Origin: Muribaculaceae bacterium | GTDB lineage: Bacteria; Bacteroidota; Bacteroidia; Bacteroidales; Muribaculaceae | Assembly: GCA_017505535.1 (NCBI GenBank) | Contig: JAFVPD010000002.1 | Span: 29,051 to 93,050, forward strand | DNA: 64,000 nucleotides | Direction of reading: 5' to 3' | In this document: positions 53,975 to 63,900 of the stretch, piece after piece | How the letters are laid out: the number at the start of each line of letters is the position of its first letter | How positions within the stretch are numbered: the stretch's first letter is position 1 | Notes under the pieces: generated by a model | Told to the model about the DNA's origin: nothing | Database searches by the model: none | The model's input: only the letters and a program-made list of their open reading frames with translations | Translations under genes and position numbers: made by a program

Positions 53975-55819
53975 TTAGCCCTCCATTATTTTAGTTACTC
54001 CATCAATGATTTCACTCACCAAGAATGGTTGTCCCTGAACTTTATTTATACGTTCAATCTTGACACCGGGGAATTTTGCTTGTAGATAATCGGCAAACTG
54101 TCCGGTGTTCAACTCAGCAACAATCACACGTTTGTAGCGAGCAAGCACCTCTGCGGTATTTGCCGGAAGCGGGTTGATATAGCGGAAATGTGCAAATGCA
54201 ACCTTCTTGCCTGCTTTACACATCTCTTCGGCAGCGGTGTAGAGATGGCCATAGGTTCCACCCCAACCAACGAGCAATGTGTCGGCATCGGCGTCACAAG
54301 CCACTTCAAGTGCTGGGATATCATTGGCGATACGTTCCACTTTTTCCTTGCGTGTATAAACCATCTTTTCATGGTTTACAGCATCGGTTGAAATTGCTCC
54401 GGTGGTGTAATCCTTTTCCAATCCGCCCAATCGGTGAGCAAAGCCTTCGGTGCCGGGAATTGCCCAATAGCGCACCTTGCTTTCTTCGTCACGCATATAG
54501 GCTTTCCATGTGCCCTTGAGTTCTTCAGGCACATAGTGGGGACGTATTTCGGGATATTCATCAGCTTCGGGCACTCGCCATGCCGATGAACCGTTACCGA
54601 TAAACGCATCGGTCAACAACACAACAGGCGTCATGTGCTCAATGGCTATGCGACATGCTTCAAATGCCATTGTAAAACAGTCGGTAGGTGAGGCCGGCGC
54701 AACAACTGCAAGTGGCGACTCTCCGTTGCGACCATAAAGAGCTTGCAACAAGTCGGTTTGTTCGGTCTTTGTGGGCAATCCGGTTGATGGTCCGCCACGT
54801 TGCACATCGATCACAACAAGTGGCAATTCGGCCATCACAGCAAGACCTATACCCTCACTCTTCAATGCAAGACCGGGACCCGACGTTGATGTCACTGCAA
54901 GATTTCCTGCAAATGATGCACCGATAGCCGAACAAACTCCGGCAATTTCGTCCTCCATTTGACATGCCTTCACTCCCAAATCCTTGCGTTTGGCAAGTTC
55001 GTGAAGTATATCTGTTGCGGGGGTGATGGGATAGCTGCCCAAGAACAACGGACGGCCCGATTTTTCGCTGGCCATAATTAAGCCCCATGCGGTTGCGGTG
55101 TTACCATTTATATCGGTATATACACCGGGCATTGCGGCTTCCGACTCGATGCGATAGGTCGATACCGATGCATGTATATTGTGTCCATAATCATAACCGG
55201 CTTGTATCACCTTGGCATTGGCCTCATAGATGGCAGGTTTCTTGGCAAATTTGTTTTTCAAATGTTGCAATGCGCTCTCAAGCGGACGGTCAAACAACCA
55301 GCACACGAGTCCCAATGCAAAGATATTGCGGCACTTCAAAACCGATTTATTATCCAATCCACTTTCGGCCAAAGCTGCCTTGGTCATTGAGGTGATTGGA
55401 ACTTCCACCACTTGAGCTGTGATGCCGAGTTCTTTAAATGGTTGGTCGGTTTCAAACAGGGCTTTCTTCAAGTCCGACTCCTTAAACGAGTCAATATCCA
55501 CGATGATCACTCCACCGCTCTTGAGGAACTTAACATTTTGTTTCAATGCGGCCGGATTCATTGCAATTAACACGTCGGCTTGGTCACCGGGAGTGTGCAC
55601 GCCGGTTCCTACACTCACTTGAAATCCCGAAACTCCACTCAACGATCCTTGTGGAGCACGTATCTCAGCCGGATAATCGGGAAATGTTGACACTTGGTTG
55701 CCTACTCCGGCCGATACATTTGTGAAGATGTTGCCGGCAAGCTGCATACCATCGCCTGAGTCGCCCGAAAATCTGACGACTACTTTGTCGAGAACTTTTA
55801 CATTTGCTTTCTCCAACAT
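53975..55819 (-). CDS. korA: 2-oxoacid:ferredoxin oxidoreductase alpha subunit (gamma-alpha fusion)
   Basis: 614 residues. The N-terminal gamma domain (about 8-195) begins VVRFSGDSGDGMQLAGNIFT. The alpha domain follows with GNTATAWGLIMASEKSGRPL FLGSYPITPATDILHELAK in order, and MELP-type loop VMAELPLVVIDVQRGGPSTG. It gives CoA-dependent oxidation with ferredoxin as acceptor, important in anaerobic energy metabolism. Gene order A-B and the gamma-alpha fusion are typical of Bacteroidetes. Confidence 0.93.
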   Translation of the reverse strand: MLEKANVKVLDKVVVRFSGDSGDGMQLAGNIFTNVSAGVGNQVSTFPDYPAEIRAPQGSLSGVSGFQVSVGTGVHTPGDQADVLIAMNPAALKQNVKFLKSGGVIIVDIDSFKESDLKKALFETDQPFKELGITAQVVEVPITSMTKAALAESGLDNKSVLKCRNIFALGLVCWLFDRPLESALQHLKNKFAKKPAIYEANAKVIQAGYDYGHNIHASVSTYRIESEAAMPGVYTDINGNTATAWGLIMASEKSGRPLFLGSYPITPATDILHELAKRKDLGVKACQMEDEIAGVCSAIGASFAGNLAVTSTSGPGLALKSEGIGLAVMAELPLVVIDVQRGGPSTGLPTKTEQTDLLQALYGRNGESPLAVVAPASPTDCFTMAFEACRIAIEHMTPVVLLTDAFIGNGSSAWRVPEADEYPEIRPHYVPEELKGTWKAYMRDEESKVRYWAIPGTEGFAHRLGGLEKDYTTGAISTDAVNHEKMVYTRKEKVERIANDIPALEVACDADADTLLVGWGGTYGHLYTAAEEMCKAGKKVAFAHFRYINPLPANTAEVLARYKRVIVAELNTGQFADYLQAKFPGVKIERINKVQGQPFLVSEIIDGVTKIMEG

Positions 55820-55972
55820 AATTTTTTTGCTCTGTATATAGATAAATTTATTGTTTTATTTGCTCTACTCCTTTTGCGAGTAGGGTTTCACATGGTTAAG
55901 ATTCAGCAAAGGTAACGATTATTTAATTACGTCGCCACCTTTTCTTTAAAAATATTTTTGCGGGGGTGTTGC

Positions 55973-56368
55973 TCATTCGGTTTTCGAGCCTCTACCCGCT
56001 TCCAATATAGGGAGATTGGTTTCGGTGGGGATATATATCACCGTTTTATCGCCAAGATTACTTTGCTGACGCACCCACAAATATTGAATATATTCGGGAG
56101 TGAGTGAGCCATTTTCAATTTTGATGGCTTCAGCCATACCCTTGGCGCGTTCTATCTCGGCCTGCGCATTGAGCTTTTCTGCTTCAAGATTGGCTTTGGC
56201 CTCCTCGATTTTTATCTTTCGGTTTTGTTCAGCCTTGGCAAATTCGGCCTTACCGTCCATCTCTTGCGACCACACATTATAATAGGGTATTCCTATACAT
56301 AATCCCACAATCACCATCACAACAATGACACATACGGTCACGATAACTTTCACATTGTTATTATTCAT
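55973..56368 (-). CDS. small membrane protein resembling the C-terminal coil of SPFH proteins
   Basis: 131 residues. TM at 8-30, then a charged coiled coil (KAEFAKAEQNRKIKIEEAKA NLEAEKLNAQ in type) and the tail TPEYIQYLWVRQQSNLGDKT, which matches the end of Bacteroidetes prohibitin/HflK-like proteins, but the SPFH domain itself is missing. Either a dedicated short protein or a reduced family member. It lies 17 bases after pyrC on the same strand. Confidence 0.7.
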   Translation of the reverse strand: MNNNNVKVIVTVCVIVVMVIVGLCIGIPYYNVWSQEMDGKAEFAKAEQNRKIKIEEAKANLEAEKLNAQAEIERAKGMAEAIKIENGSLTPEYIQYLWVRQQSNLGDKTVIYIPTETNLPILEAGRGSKTE

Positions 56369-56385
56369 ACTTAAATTATATTTAA

Positions 56386-57729
56386 TTAGTTTCTAAATTT
56401 CAATGCTTCACCTCTCACTGCATTATTTACCACGCCATCGCGATAGGCACATTGACCGTTCACATAGGTGGCAACTACTCTATGATGCAATGTCTCGCCC
56501 ACGAGTGGAGTCCACCCACATCGGCTCAACACATCGGCATCTTTAACCTCGTAGCCTTCAACAGGTTTCACCACTACCAAGTCGGCCTTATAATGCGGTG
56601 CTATATACCCGCGCTCCTCAATTGCATACAATCGCGCCGGTTTGTGACACATATAATCAATCACCTGTTCAACCTCAAACACTCCTTGTTGCACGAGTTC
56701 AAGCATCATCAACAACGAGTATTGAACCAACGGGCCTCCCGATGCAGCCTTCAATGCACCACCCTCTTTCTCCGTCAGCAAGTGAGGAGCATGGTCGGTG
56801 GCAACAATGTCGATGCGGCCTTCTTTCAAAGCCTTGCGCAATGCTGCTCTATCGGCCGAGGTCTTTATTGCCGGATTCCACTTCACCCTACTTCCGAGTC
56901 GTGCATAAGCCTCATCGCTCCACCACAAATGATGGGCACAAACCTCGGCCGTAATGCGTTTTTCCTCGAGAGACCGGGTTGTAAGGAACTCCAATTCGGC
57001 GGCTGTTGAAATGTGAAGAATGTGAAGGCGGGCATTATGCTTTTGAGCCAACGCCACTGCTCGACGAGTTGACTCATAACAAGCCTCGCTACTGCGTATT
57101 TTCCAATGCTCTTCAACAGGCACATCTTCGCCCCATTTTTCTTGCGCAGCAGCCTTGTTGCGACGTATAATCTCCTCATCTTCAGAGTGAATAGCTATCA
57201 ACGCCGGCACCTCGCCAAAGATGCGATTTAATGCCGATTCATGGTCAACGAGCATATTTCCGGTCGATGCCCCGAGGAACAATTTCACGCCCGGCACTCG
57301 GCTATAATCACACGCCAACAAAGCATCGATATTATCATTTGTGGCACCTATGAAAAACGAGTAATTGGCAACCGACACCTCGGCGCCTCGGCGATATTTT
57401 GCTTCAAGGGCTTCAAGCGTTGTGGTTTGCGGATTGGTGTTGGGCATATCCATGAACGAAGTCACACCCCCGGCTACTGCGGCAGCCGATTCGCTGGCAA
57501 TATCACCCTTATGAGTCAATCCGGGATCACGAAAATGCACCTGGTCATCAATCACTCCGGGAAACAGATAGGCTCCGCCCAAATCTTCTCGTTCATCGGC
57601 TTGAGCAAGCATTTCATCGGGAACAACCCCTTCGCCCACTCGAGTGATATACTCGTTTTCAATCTCTACATATCCGGCAAAGCGACGACCGCCGGTGACG
57701 ACAACCGCATTATAAAATACCTTGCGCAT
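56386..57729 (-). CDS. pyrC: dihydroorotase, class I
   Basis: 447 residues. It cyclises carbamoyl-aspartate in pyrimidine synthesis. The metal motif reads VIDDQVHFRDPGLTHKGDIA (in place of DxHxHxR, as in other Bacteroidetes). Later motifs are ARLHILHISTAAELEFL, VCAHHLWWSD, IDIVATDHAPHLLTEKEGG. Complete length. The glycosyltransferase gene precedes it by 24 bases on the same strand. Confidence 0.92.
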   Translation of the reverse strand: MRKVFYNAVVVTGGRRFAGYVEIENEYITRVGEGVVPDEMLAQADEREDLGGAYLFPGVIDDQVHFRDPGLTHKGDIASESAAAVAGGVTSFMDMPNTNPQTTTLEALEAKYRRGAEVSVANYSFFIGATNDNIDALLACDYSRVPGVKLFLGASTGNMLVDHESALNRIFGEVPALIAIHSEDEEIIRRNKAAAQEKWGEDVPVEEHWKIRSSEACYESTRRAVALAQKHNARLHILHISTAAELEFLTTRSLEEKRITAEVCAHHLWWSDEAYARLGSRVKWNPAIKTSADRAALRKALKEGRIDIVATDHAPHLLTEKEGGALKAASGGPLVQYSLLMMLELVQQGVFEVEQVIDYMCHKPARLYAIEERGYIAPHYKADLVVVKPVEGYEVKDADVLSRCGWTPLVGETLHHRVVATYVNGQCAYRDGVVNNAVRGEALKFRN

Positions 57730-57753
57730 TTCCGTTTTTTCTGTGTTTCGTGA

Positions 57754-58503
57754 TTATTGGTTATATCGAGGATATTTTTTGAACAAGCTGCTCCATTTCA
57801 ATTTAATGACGCCAAACACAGCCTCTCCAAATATTCCGGAATTCATCTTGCTGGTGCCAAGCACGCGATTGACAAAGATGATGGGCACCTCTTTTATCTT
57901 AAAGCCATACTTATAGGCCGTAAATTTCATCTCGATTTGGAACGCATAGCCCTTAAATCTGATCTTGTCAAGGGGCAACGCCTCAAGCACTCGACGGGTG
58001 TAGCACACAAATCCGGCTGTGGTGTCTCTCACTGGCATGCCGGTCACGATTCTCACATAGGCCGATGCATAATACGACATGAGCACTCGCCCCATGGGCC
58101 AGTTCACCACGTTAACTCCGGTCACATATCGTGAACCGATCGACATATCGTTACCCTCTTTGGCACATGCTTCATACAGCGCCAACAAGTCATTGGGATT
58201 ATGCGAGAAATCGGCGTCCATCTCAAACGTGTACTCATATCCATGCTTCAACGACCAGTTAAAGCCATCAATATAAGCCGTACCAAGACCGAGCTTGCCG
58301 GCACGTTGCACCAAGTGCACTCGTCCCTCATACTCTTGCTGCTTCGACTTGACAATCTCGGCAGTTCCGTCGGGCGAATTGTCATCGATAACCAACACAT
58401 CAAATTGATGAGGCAATGCCATCACCGCATCGATTATATTGGCTGCATTTTCTTTCTCGTTGTACATGGGTATGATTACCACACTATCTGATTTTGCATT
58501 CAT
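57754..58503 (-). CDS. polyprenol monophosphomannose synthase-like GT2
   Basis: 249 residues. SVVIIPMYNEKENAANIIDA, FDVLVIDDNSPDGTAEIV and YTFEMDADFSHNPND (catalytic DAD) fit dolichol-phosphate mannose/glucose synthase proteins, with a short amphipathic C-terminus and no TM. It makes lipid-linked sugar donors. Precedes pyrC in an operon-like arrangement. Confidence 0.9.
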   Translation of the reverse strand: MNAKSDSVVIIPMYNEKENAANIIDAVMALPHQFDVLVIDDNSPDGTAEIVKSKQQEYEGRVHLVQRAGKLGLGTAYIDGFNWSLKHGYEYTFEMDADFSHNPNDLLALYEACAKEGNDMSIGSRYVTGVNVVNWPMGRVLMSYYASAYVRIVTGMPVRDTTAGFVCYTRRVLEALPLDKIRFKGYAFQIEMKFTAYKYGFKIKEVPIIFVNRVLGTSKMNSGIFGEAVFGVIKLKWSSLFKKYPRYNQ

Positions 58504-58643
58504 TTGAGTTATGCCTTTGTTTGTTAGATTTCTTTCCGATACGTCATTTTCCGAGAATAGCCATTCCCGTCAAACTCTTATTTCGCAAAGGTATAATATT
58601 TTTTGCAAATTGCGCTATCTATTCGGCAAATTTATTGGAACTC

Positions 58644-59168
58644 CTATAAATTGCCTTGCTCAATTACCGTTATATATCTCACAGGAATTTCTTGCGCGAG
58701 CCATATTCCGTTGCGGGTTTTATAAAACTCTCCTCCGTCGCGCACCATCGCTTCGGCTGACACCCCCAACAACACCGGACTGCCATGGCGAGTTCCCACC
58801 GACGTCGCCTCCTCAATCGATTCGGTCAAATGCACATATTTTCGCTTTCTCGGCTTCAACCCCTCACGGGAAATAACCTCTATGTACTTCTCGGCCGTAC
58901 CATGATATAACATCGCAGGTGGATTCACCGGCTCCAAGCCCAAATCAACATCTATCGAGTGCCCATACAATGCCCTCACCATCAATCCATCTTCCGAGAA
59001 TTCAAAACGACCTCTATCATCTTTCACTACAATCTGCTCCAATTCCGTCATAGTCAGTTGCAAATGCTCACACACAACATCATTCGTCACCCAAGCATTA
59101 TAATTGGGATAATCGGAATGTCGCAACATATTTGCAACCCGCCTCGAATTCCGTCTAAAATCATTCAT
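58644..59168 (-). CDS. kptA: RNA 2'-phosphotransferase (Tpt1/KptA)
   Basis: 174 residues from the ATG at 59166-59168; an upstream GTG frame adds nine codons but matches the family less well. Family residues: MVRALYGHSIDVDLGL (Arg, His), LYHGTAEKYIEVISREGLKP, and GEFYKTRNGIWLAQEIPVRY. KptA transfers an RNA 2'-phosphate to NAD+. In bacteria without 2'-phosphate splicing its role is unclear; an RNA-repair or NAD-linked function is possible. Confidence 0.9.
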   Translation of the reverse strand: MNDFRRNSRRVANMLRHSDYPNYNAWVTNDVVCEHLQLTMTELEQIVVKDDRGRFEFSEDGLMVRALYGHSIDVDLGLEPVNPPAMLYHGTAEKYIEVISREGLKPRKRKYVHLTESIEEATSVGTRHGSPVLLGVSAEAMVRDGGEFYKTRNGIWLAQEIPVRYITVIEQGNL

Positions 59169-59195
59169 CGTAAGAAATTTTTGCCTGTTTTTCAC

Positions 59196-59340
59196 TTTAT
59201 AACCCTAAAGTTAACACATTTTCCCCATTCAGCAAAATCTCCACACGTTCTCGATCGTTACTAATACTATTTAACCATTCTATTTTTTTCATCTTATCAA
59301 TACCTAAAATATCAAAAAGATTTCATACCTTTGCGAAGAT
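59196..59340. other. gene-free stretch with a -7 box
   Basis: Nothing coding is seen. TACCTTTG at 59326-59333 is an exact TANNTTTG box and would start a transcript near 59340 leading into the structured element. Confidence 0.4.
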
Positions 59341-59370
59341 AATATCTTTCAGGTGTTATCTATATAATAT

Positions 59371-59533
59371 TGGTAGCCTAATCGTTCCGCAAATTACCAC
59401 AATAGACCGAAACGGCTATTTTTTTGAAATCCTAACTTGGGCGTACTGCGTTTTAACGTAGTGCATGTCCATTGTTAGGATAGGGTGTGGTAATCCTTGC
59501 GGAACGAGTGGATAGGCACTGCGTTCTTTTTTG
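59371..59533 (+). ncRNA. multi-stem structured RNA element
   Basis: Outer stems: GCCTA (59376-59380) with TAGGC (59513-59517); CGTTCCGCAA (59383-59392) with TTGCGGAACG (59497-59506); TTACCAC (59394-59400) with GTGGTAA (59487-59493). Inside are a hairpin ATAGACCG-AAA-CGGCTAT followed by seven T, and a second stem ATCCTAAC (59429) with GTTAGGAT (59474) holding ACTGCGTT/AACGTAGT. Ends CGTTCTTTTTTG. Either an untranslated leader of the lipoprotein at 59595, a separate sRNA, or a mobile element with terminal inverted repeats. Confidence 0.5.
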
Positions 59534-59594
59534 TGGGTATTGTCTATCTGCGACAGATTACGGCAATATTGCACTAACTTTTAATAATTTAATT

Positions 59595-60650
59595 ATGAAA
59601 ACAAAAATTTTATCTGTGATGCTTATTTTTGCATCTTGTTTGTGTTTATTATCTTGCTCAAGCGATGACAATGAGCCTTCTATTAATCTAACCCTGTCCG
59701 ATGTTATAGGATTATGGAATGTTACTGAGATGACTGAAAATGGTAAAACAAACGCCATACCAAGCGGTCAGGTTACAATTGATTTGGATAACGACAATAG
59801 CTATCAAGTAAAATTCTTCAGTAACACATATATTGGTACTTATCATTTATCAGAAAACACTATTATTGGTACCACTTTAGATCCTATTACCGAAAGATTT
59901 AAATTTACCAAATTTGATGGCACTAATGCCACAATTCAATACTCAAATTCCGTTGGAGATAAATACATTTTCAAAGCAACAAAGAAAACATATGCACGCG
60001 TGTCTTTGAACTATACTTTTGCCGAAAGTGGCAACCTATCTAGAGCAACTGGCGCTGAAGTATATAATAACTTTTATGAAAATTATATTAAAACAAAAGT
60101 TCTTACACCCAAATCATACTCTCTTAAATTTACCCATAAGGAAACAGGTGCGACTGCTACCATAAATGGGCTTTGGGAGAACAAAGATATGGTTAGACTT
60201 GTAGAAGGAACATATACAGTTACAGGGTCATCTACACCTAAGCCCAAAAGTAATTCATTGGCTCCTTCTGATACAGTATTTTTGTCATTTAATGAAGATG
60301 TTATCGTTACCAAGGATATGACAAACTTAAATTTGACTGCTATTTACGATTCTTACTTACTTTTATTTGACAACACAAATTATAGTAGTATAAAATTTCG
60401 TCAGTATGCTGCAAGTGCAGGATATACTACTATAGAAAAACCTTTATATCAGACTGATGAAGTATATTGTCTTTTTATTCGTGATTTTAATTATGGCTCT
60501 TTTGGCGCACCTGTAATTATAACAAAAAGACTAGATAATCAAAATACAACCATCACCCTTAATGAGTTCCCATTTGAAAAAGGTAAATATTATTACTTTA
60601 ACGACATGACTAACTCGTTTGATATTCCTCCTATGGAATCAGGTAATTAA
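59595..60650 (+). CDS. lipoprotein with an N-terminal lipocalin-like domain
   Basis: 351 residues from the ATG at 59595; the frame extends 36 codons upstream but that part overlaps the structured element and lacks a signal. Lipobox CLLSC (Cys21). Residues 30-135 (LSDVIGLWNVTEMTENGKTN) look like a lipocalin-type beta domain common in Bacteroidetes lipoproteins. The rest is beta-rich (SYSLKFTHKETGATATINGL). AT-rich compared with its neighbours. Substrate unknown. Confidence 0.72.
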   Translation: MKTKILSVMLIFASCLCLLSCSSDDNEPSINLTLSDVIGLWNVTEMTENGKTNAIPSGQVTIDLDNDNSYQVKFFSNTYIGTYHLSENTIIGTTLDPITERFKFTKFDGTNATIQYSNSVGDKYIFKATKKTYARVSLNYTFAESGNLSRATGAEVYNNFYENYIKTKVLTPKSYSLKFTHKETGATATINGLWENKDMVRLVEGTYTVTGSSTPKPKSNSLAPSDTVFLSFNEDVIVTKDMTNLNLTAIYDSYLLLFDNTNYSSIKFRQYAASAGYTTIEKPLYQTDEVYCLFIRDFNYGSFGAPVIITKRLDNQNTTITLNEFPFEKGKYYYFNDMTNSFDIPPMESGN

Positions 60651-60737
60651 ATCTTCAACAAGAGCCGATTAATCAGTCGGCTCTTGTTTTTCTCTATTGA
60701 CGTTGCGTGGGAAGATATAACTGACTCTGTCACTTTT

Positions 60738-60853
60738 TTGTGCGGGAATCGTGCGAAGCACGTGACGCGAAGCGAAAAAATAACCGAGGGTAGAGCGTAG
60801 CGATACCCCCGGGAAGCCAGACCTACCACCCTCGAAGTCTGTAAAGACGAGAA
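60738..60853 (+). repeat. REP-like element, copy D
   Basis: Contains ATCGTGCGAAGCACGTGA, AATAACCGAGGGTAGAGC, GATACCCCCGGGAAGCC and GTCTGTAAAGACGAG, very close to the second unit of copy B. Located after the lipoprotein gene and before the convergent surface protein. Confidence 0.85.
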
Positions 60854-60955
60854 TTAACCAGTCTTAGGAAATATAATCCCCCATGCAACATTACAAAAGA
60901 AGTTCCCTCAAAGGCACATGAGGGAACTTCTTTAAAAATATATTATAACGACTCG

Positions 60956-63900
60956 TTATTTGACAACTTTAGTTACATTATTGCCCACCCGTTTAATATA
61001 GAATCCCTTAACCGGATTCTTTACAATGCGACCGTGCAAGTCAAACAATTTCTCTTCGCCATTTTCTTCTCTACCATTTACTTTGAGGTCATCTATTCCT
61101 ACGAACACTCCATCAAAATCTATCGTATAGTTCTTTACTGCTATATCCTCGATTCCCTTCAATGAAGGAATTTCAAAATAAGAATGGAAACTATTTAATG
61201 CGGCATCTTCTGTTGGGAAATATATAGCTTTATCAGTTCCCATGAACATAATGCTTTGGTCTCCGGCAGATGCATAAACAGGAGCATAGCTGCCTATCAT
61301 ATTTATTGCATCTAACTCAAATGTTTCTGAAGCAATAGTTATCGGTGCATAATTAGTAACTACAACATTTTCAAAAACAGGATCCTCAATATTTTCGCCA
61401 TTATCCCATTTAACGATATATGGCTTCCCTGCTTCTATCGCAGTAATTGTCTTGAATGAAAGATAAAGCATGCCTGTTGTGCTATCAAATCCATTACGAC
61501 TTGCAGTATTCAATTCCATAATTGTCGCTCCTTCAAGAGGAGTACCATTTAAATTGGCAACATCAAACGGCAAACACAATGTGGTCCAGCTATTATCCTT
61601 GTAGAATGTGCGATTGACAAGTTGAGCATTGGTCTTTTTATCTCTTGCTGCGTATGTTTCTAAAGTGACAGTGTTGTTAATATCTTCGTATAACATCAAC
61701 TGTGATTTTATTACTACTTTGCGAGCATAATTTCCGTTACCATCTTCGATTGTTGCATCAACAACTTCTCCTCCAATTGGAGTTGCTATTACACAATCCA
61801 CGAGAGAAATACCACCATTGAAGTCATCAACAGCTGCCGAGCCTTTGGCAGAAATCTCTACATTAGAAGAAACGATTGAGAGCGATTCGTTACCACCGAT
61901 ATTACCTGTCATTGGGTACATTCCATTCACCACAACATTGGTATCGAAAATTGTCAAATTTGCTCCGTTGTTTACTCCTATACCTATAGAATTGGCATTG
62001 ATGGTCAATTGACCTTCACCCGTAATAACCGTATTAGCTGCAAAGTCAAACACATTAGACTCAACATTGACCTCTTGATTAATTGTAGAGTTACCTGCCA
62101 CATCTATTATTAGCCCATCGACACCCTTGTTTTCCACCAATTTTACAGGTGTATTCAATGTGTAATCTCCATTAATTGTCAATATATTATAATTATTGAA
62201 ACTAAACTTGCCGTCACCTAAGATGTCTTCACTATTACGGCTGGTAACTTGTGTAGATGCCACATAGAGGTCATATTCTTTACCACTAACCGTTATTTTG
62301 CAGTTATCATAACACCCATTGGCAAGAGCAGTTATATACACTTCTGCTCCAATAGGTGCATCGGGAGCAATCGTAACAACACCATCAACAACCGGAGCTA
62401 TATTCTCATCGGTTGTGTGCCATTCTATTTCAGCCTTTGAGTTTGTTGGCATCAATTGTGCCACAAGCTCAATGCGATCACCGGGATCGGCTGTTATATA
62501 TTTGTCACGCAAAATCACCGACTCGACATTATAATTACCATCAGTAACAGTAATTGTAAATGTACTTGTTGTTATAGGATTTCCGTTTTGTATTGGAGTA
62601 TAAGTATATACGCCCGGTGTGGCATTGGTAGCATCAATATTCATCTTCTCATAGATATCGAATTTAACAATTGGAGCCGTACCCTCACCGGTAACTTCTG
62701 TTGTGACACCATAAACTGAGGCAGACAACGGACGCCTTGCGACATCTAAATTAGTCATTTTCTCGCCTGCGGCAATTGTATGACTGCAACCCGACAAATA
62801 CTCAATAGGAGGGAATGTACCATCATAACTTACATTAAATTGCACAGCTCGCGTTTTGTAACCAATGCTACTATTGTATGTCTGAATACGCACCTCCAAA
62901 TAGTTCTTTTCTGCAAGTGTTTTAAGATATACGGTTTCATAGTTGCTTGTTGAGTTGATTGGTATTGTACACTCTTCATCTTCATAGAATTCACCATAAG
63001 GCGAACCGGTATTGCGATTTCCTACCGTCCAATTACTTCCCGAGATGCCATACCAATTAGTAGCGTCAGAGGGCACAGGGGAAGCATCGCATCTAATAAC
63101 ATCTCCCACCTTACAATTCAACTCATTGTAAAATTTTTGAAAATAACCGACTGTCTTACTGATATTCAATTCGATATCTTGCAGATAAACCGATGTACCG
63201 ATATATATTCTGCCTTCGGCCACACTCTCACTTGCCCAGGCCGATGTTGTTTCTTTTACACGAGTAAAAACGGTATGGTTGGAATTTGCCGTACTATTCA
63301 TTTCAAAGAAACCCACTTCGCTGTCGGGTGTTACTGCATTATTCCAATCACTCTCGGTGAGCGTTGACACATCTTTAGAGTAGTTGAAAATAATATACTC
63401 TTGTGTTGTCTTGGCATTTGATACATGCACTTTATCGTTTATGTTTGTTAGCGTAGGAGCGACTGGTGAATTTGCACACAATCTTTTTGTGATCTGACGA
63501 CTTGGACTATATAGATAACCTGAATATCCTGTGGCTTCAGCGCGTACTCGTAGATACTTGCCTAATTCTGATTCCTTTGGCACATATACTTTTTCGGTTG
63601 CGCCGTCAATATCTTTCCAAGTTTCGTTATTTTCACTGATTTGCCATATACAACTCAATTCATTGAGACTTATATTTCCACTGAGTGAAAAGCCCAACGA
63701 TTCTCCCGGCACAGGCGTTGATGCCAATGTAATAGTGCCTGAAATAGGAGGGGTCATAATTACTACTCTTGTCTGCACTTCATTGTTTTCATCAACTACA
63801 TAATGGCCATCGTTACTAATTTGTCCCTCCCATGGAGAGACGATAATAAGAGGCGATGTGATAGTTATAGCGCCATCTTCGGCATAAAGGCCGGCAGTAC

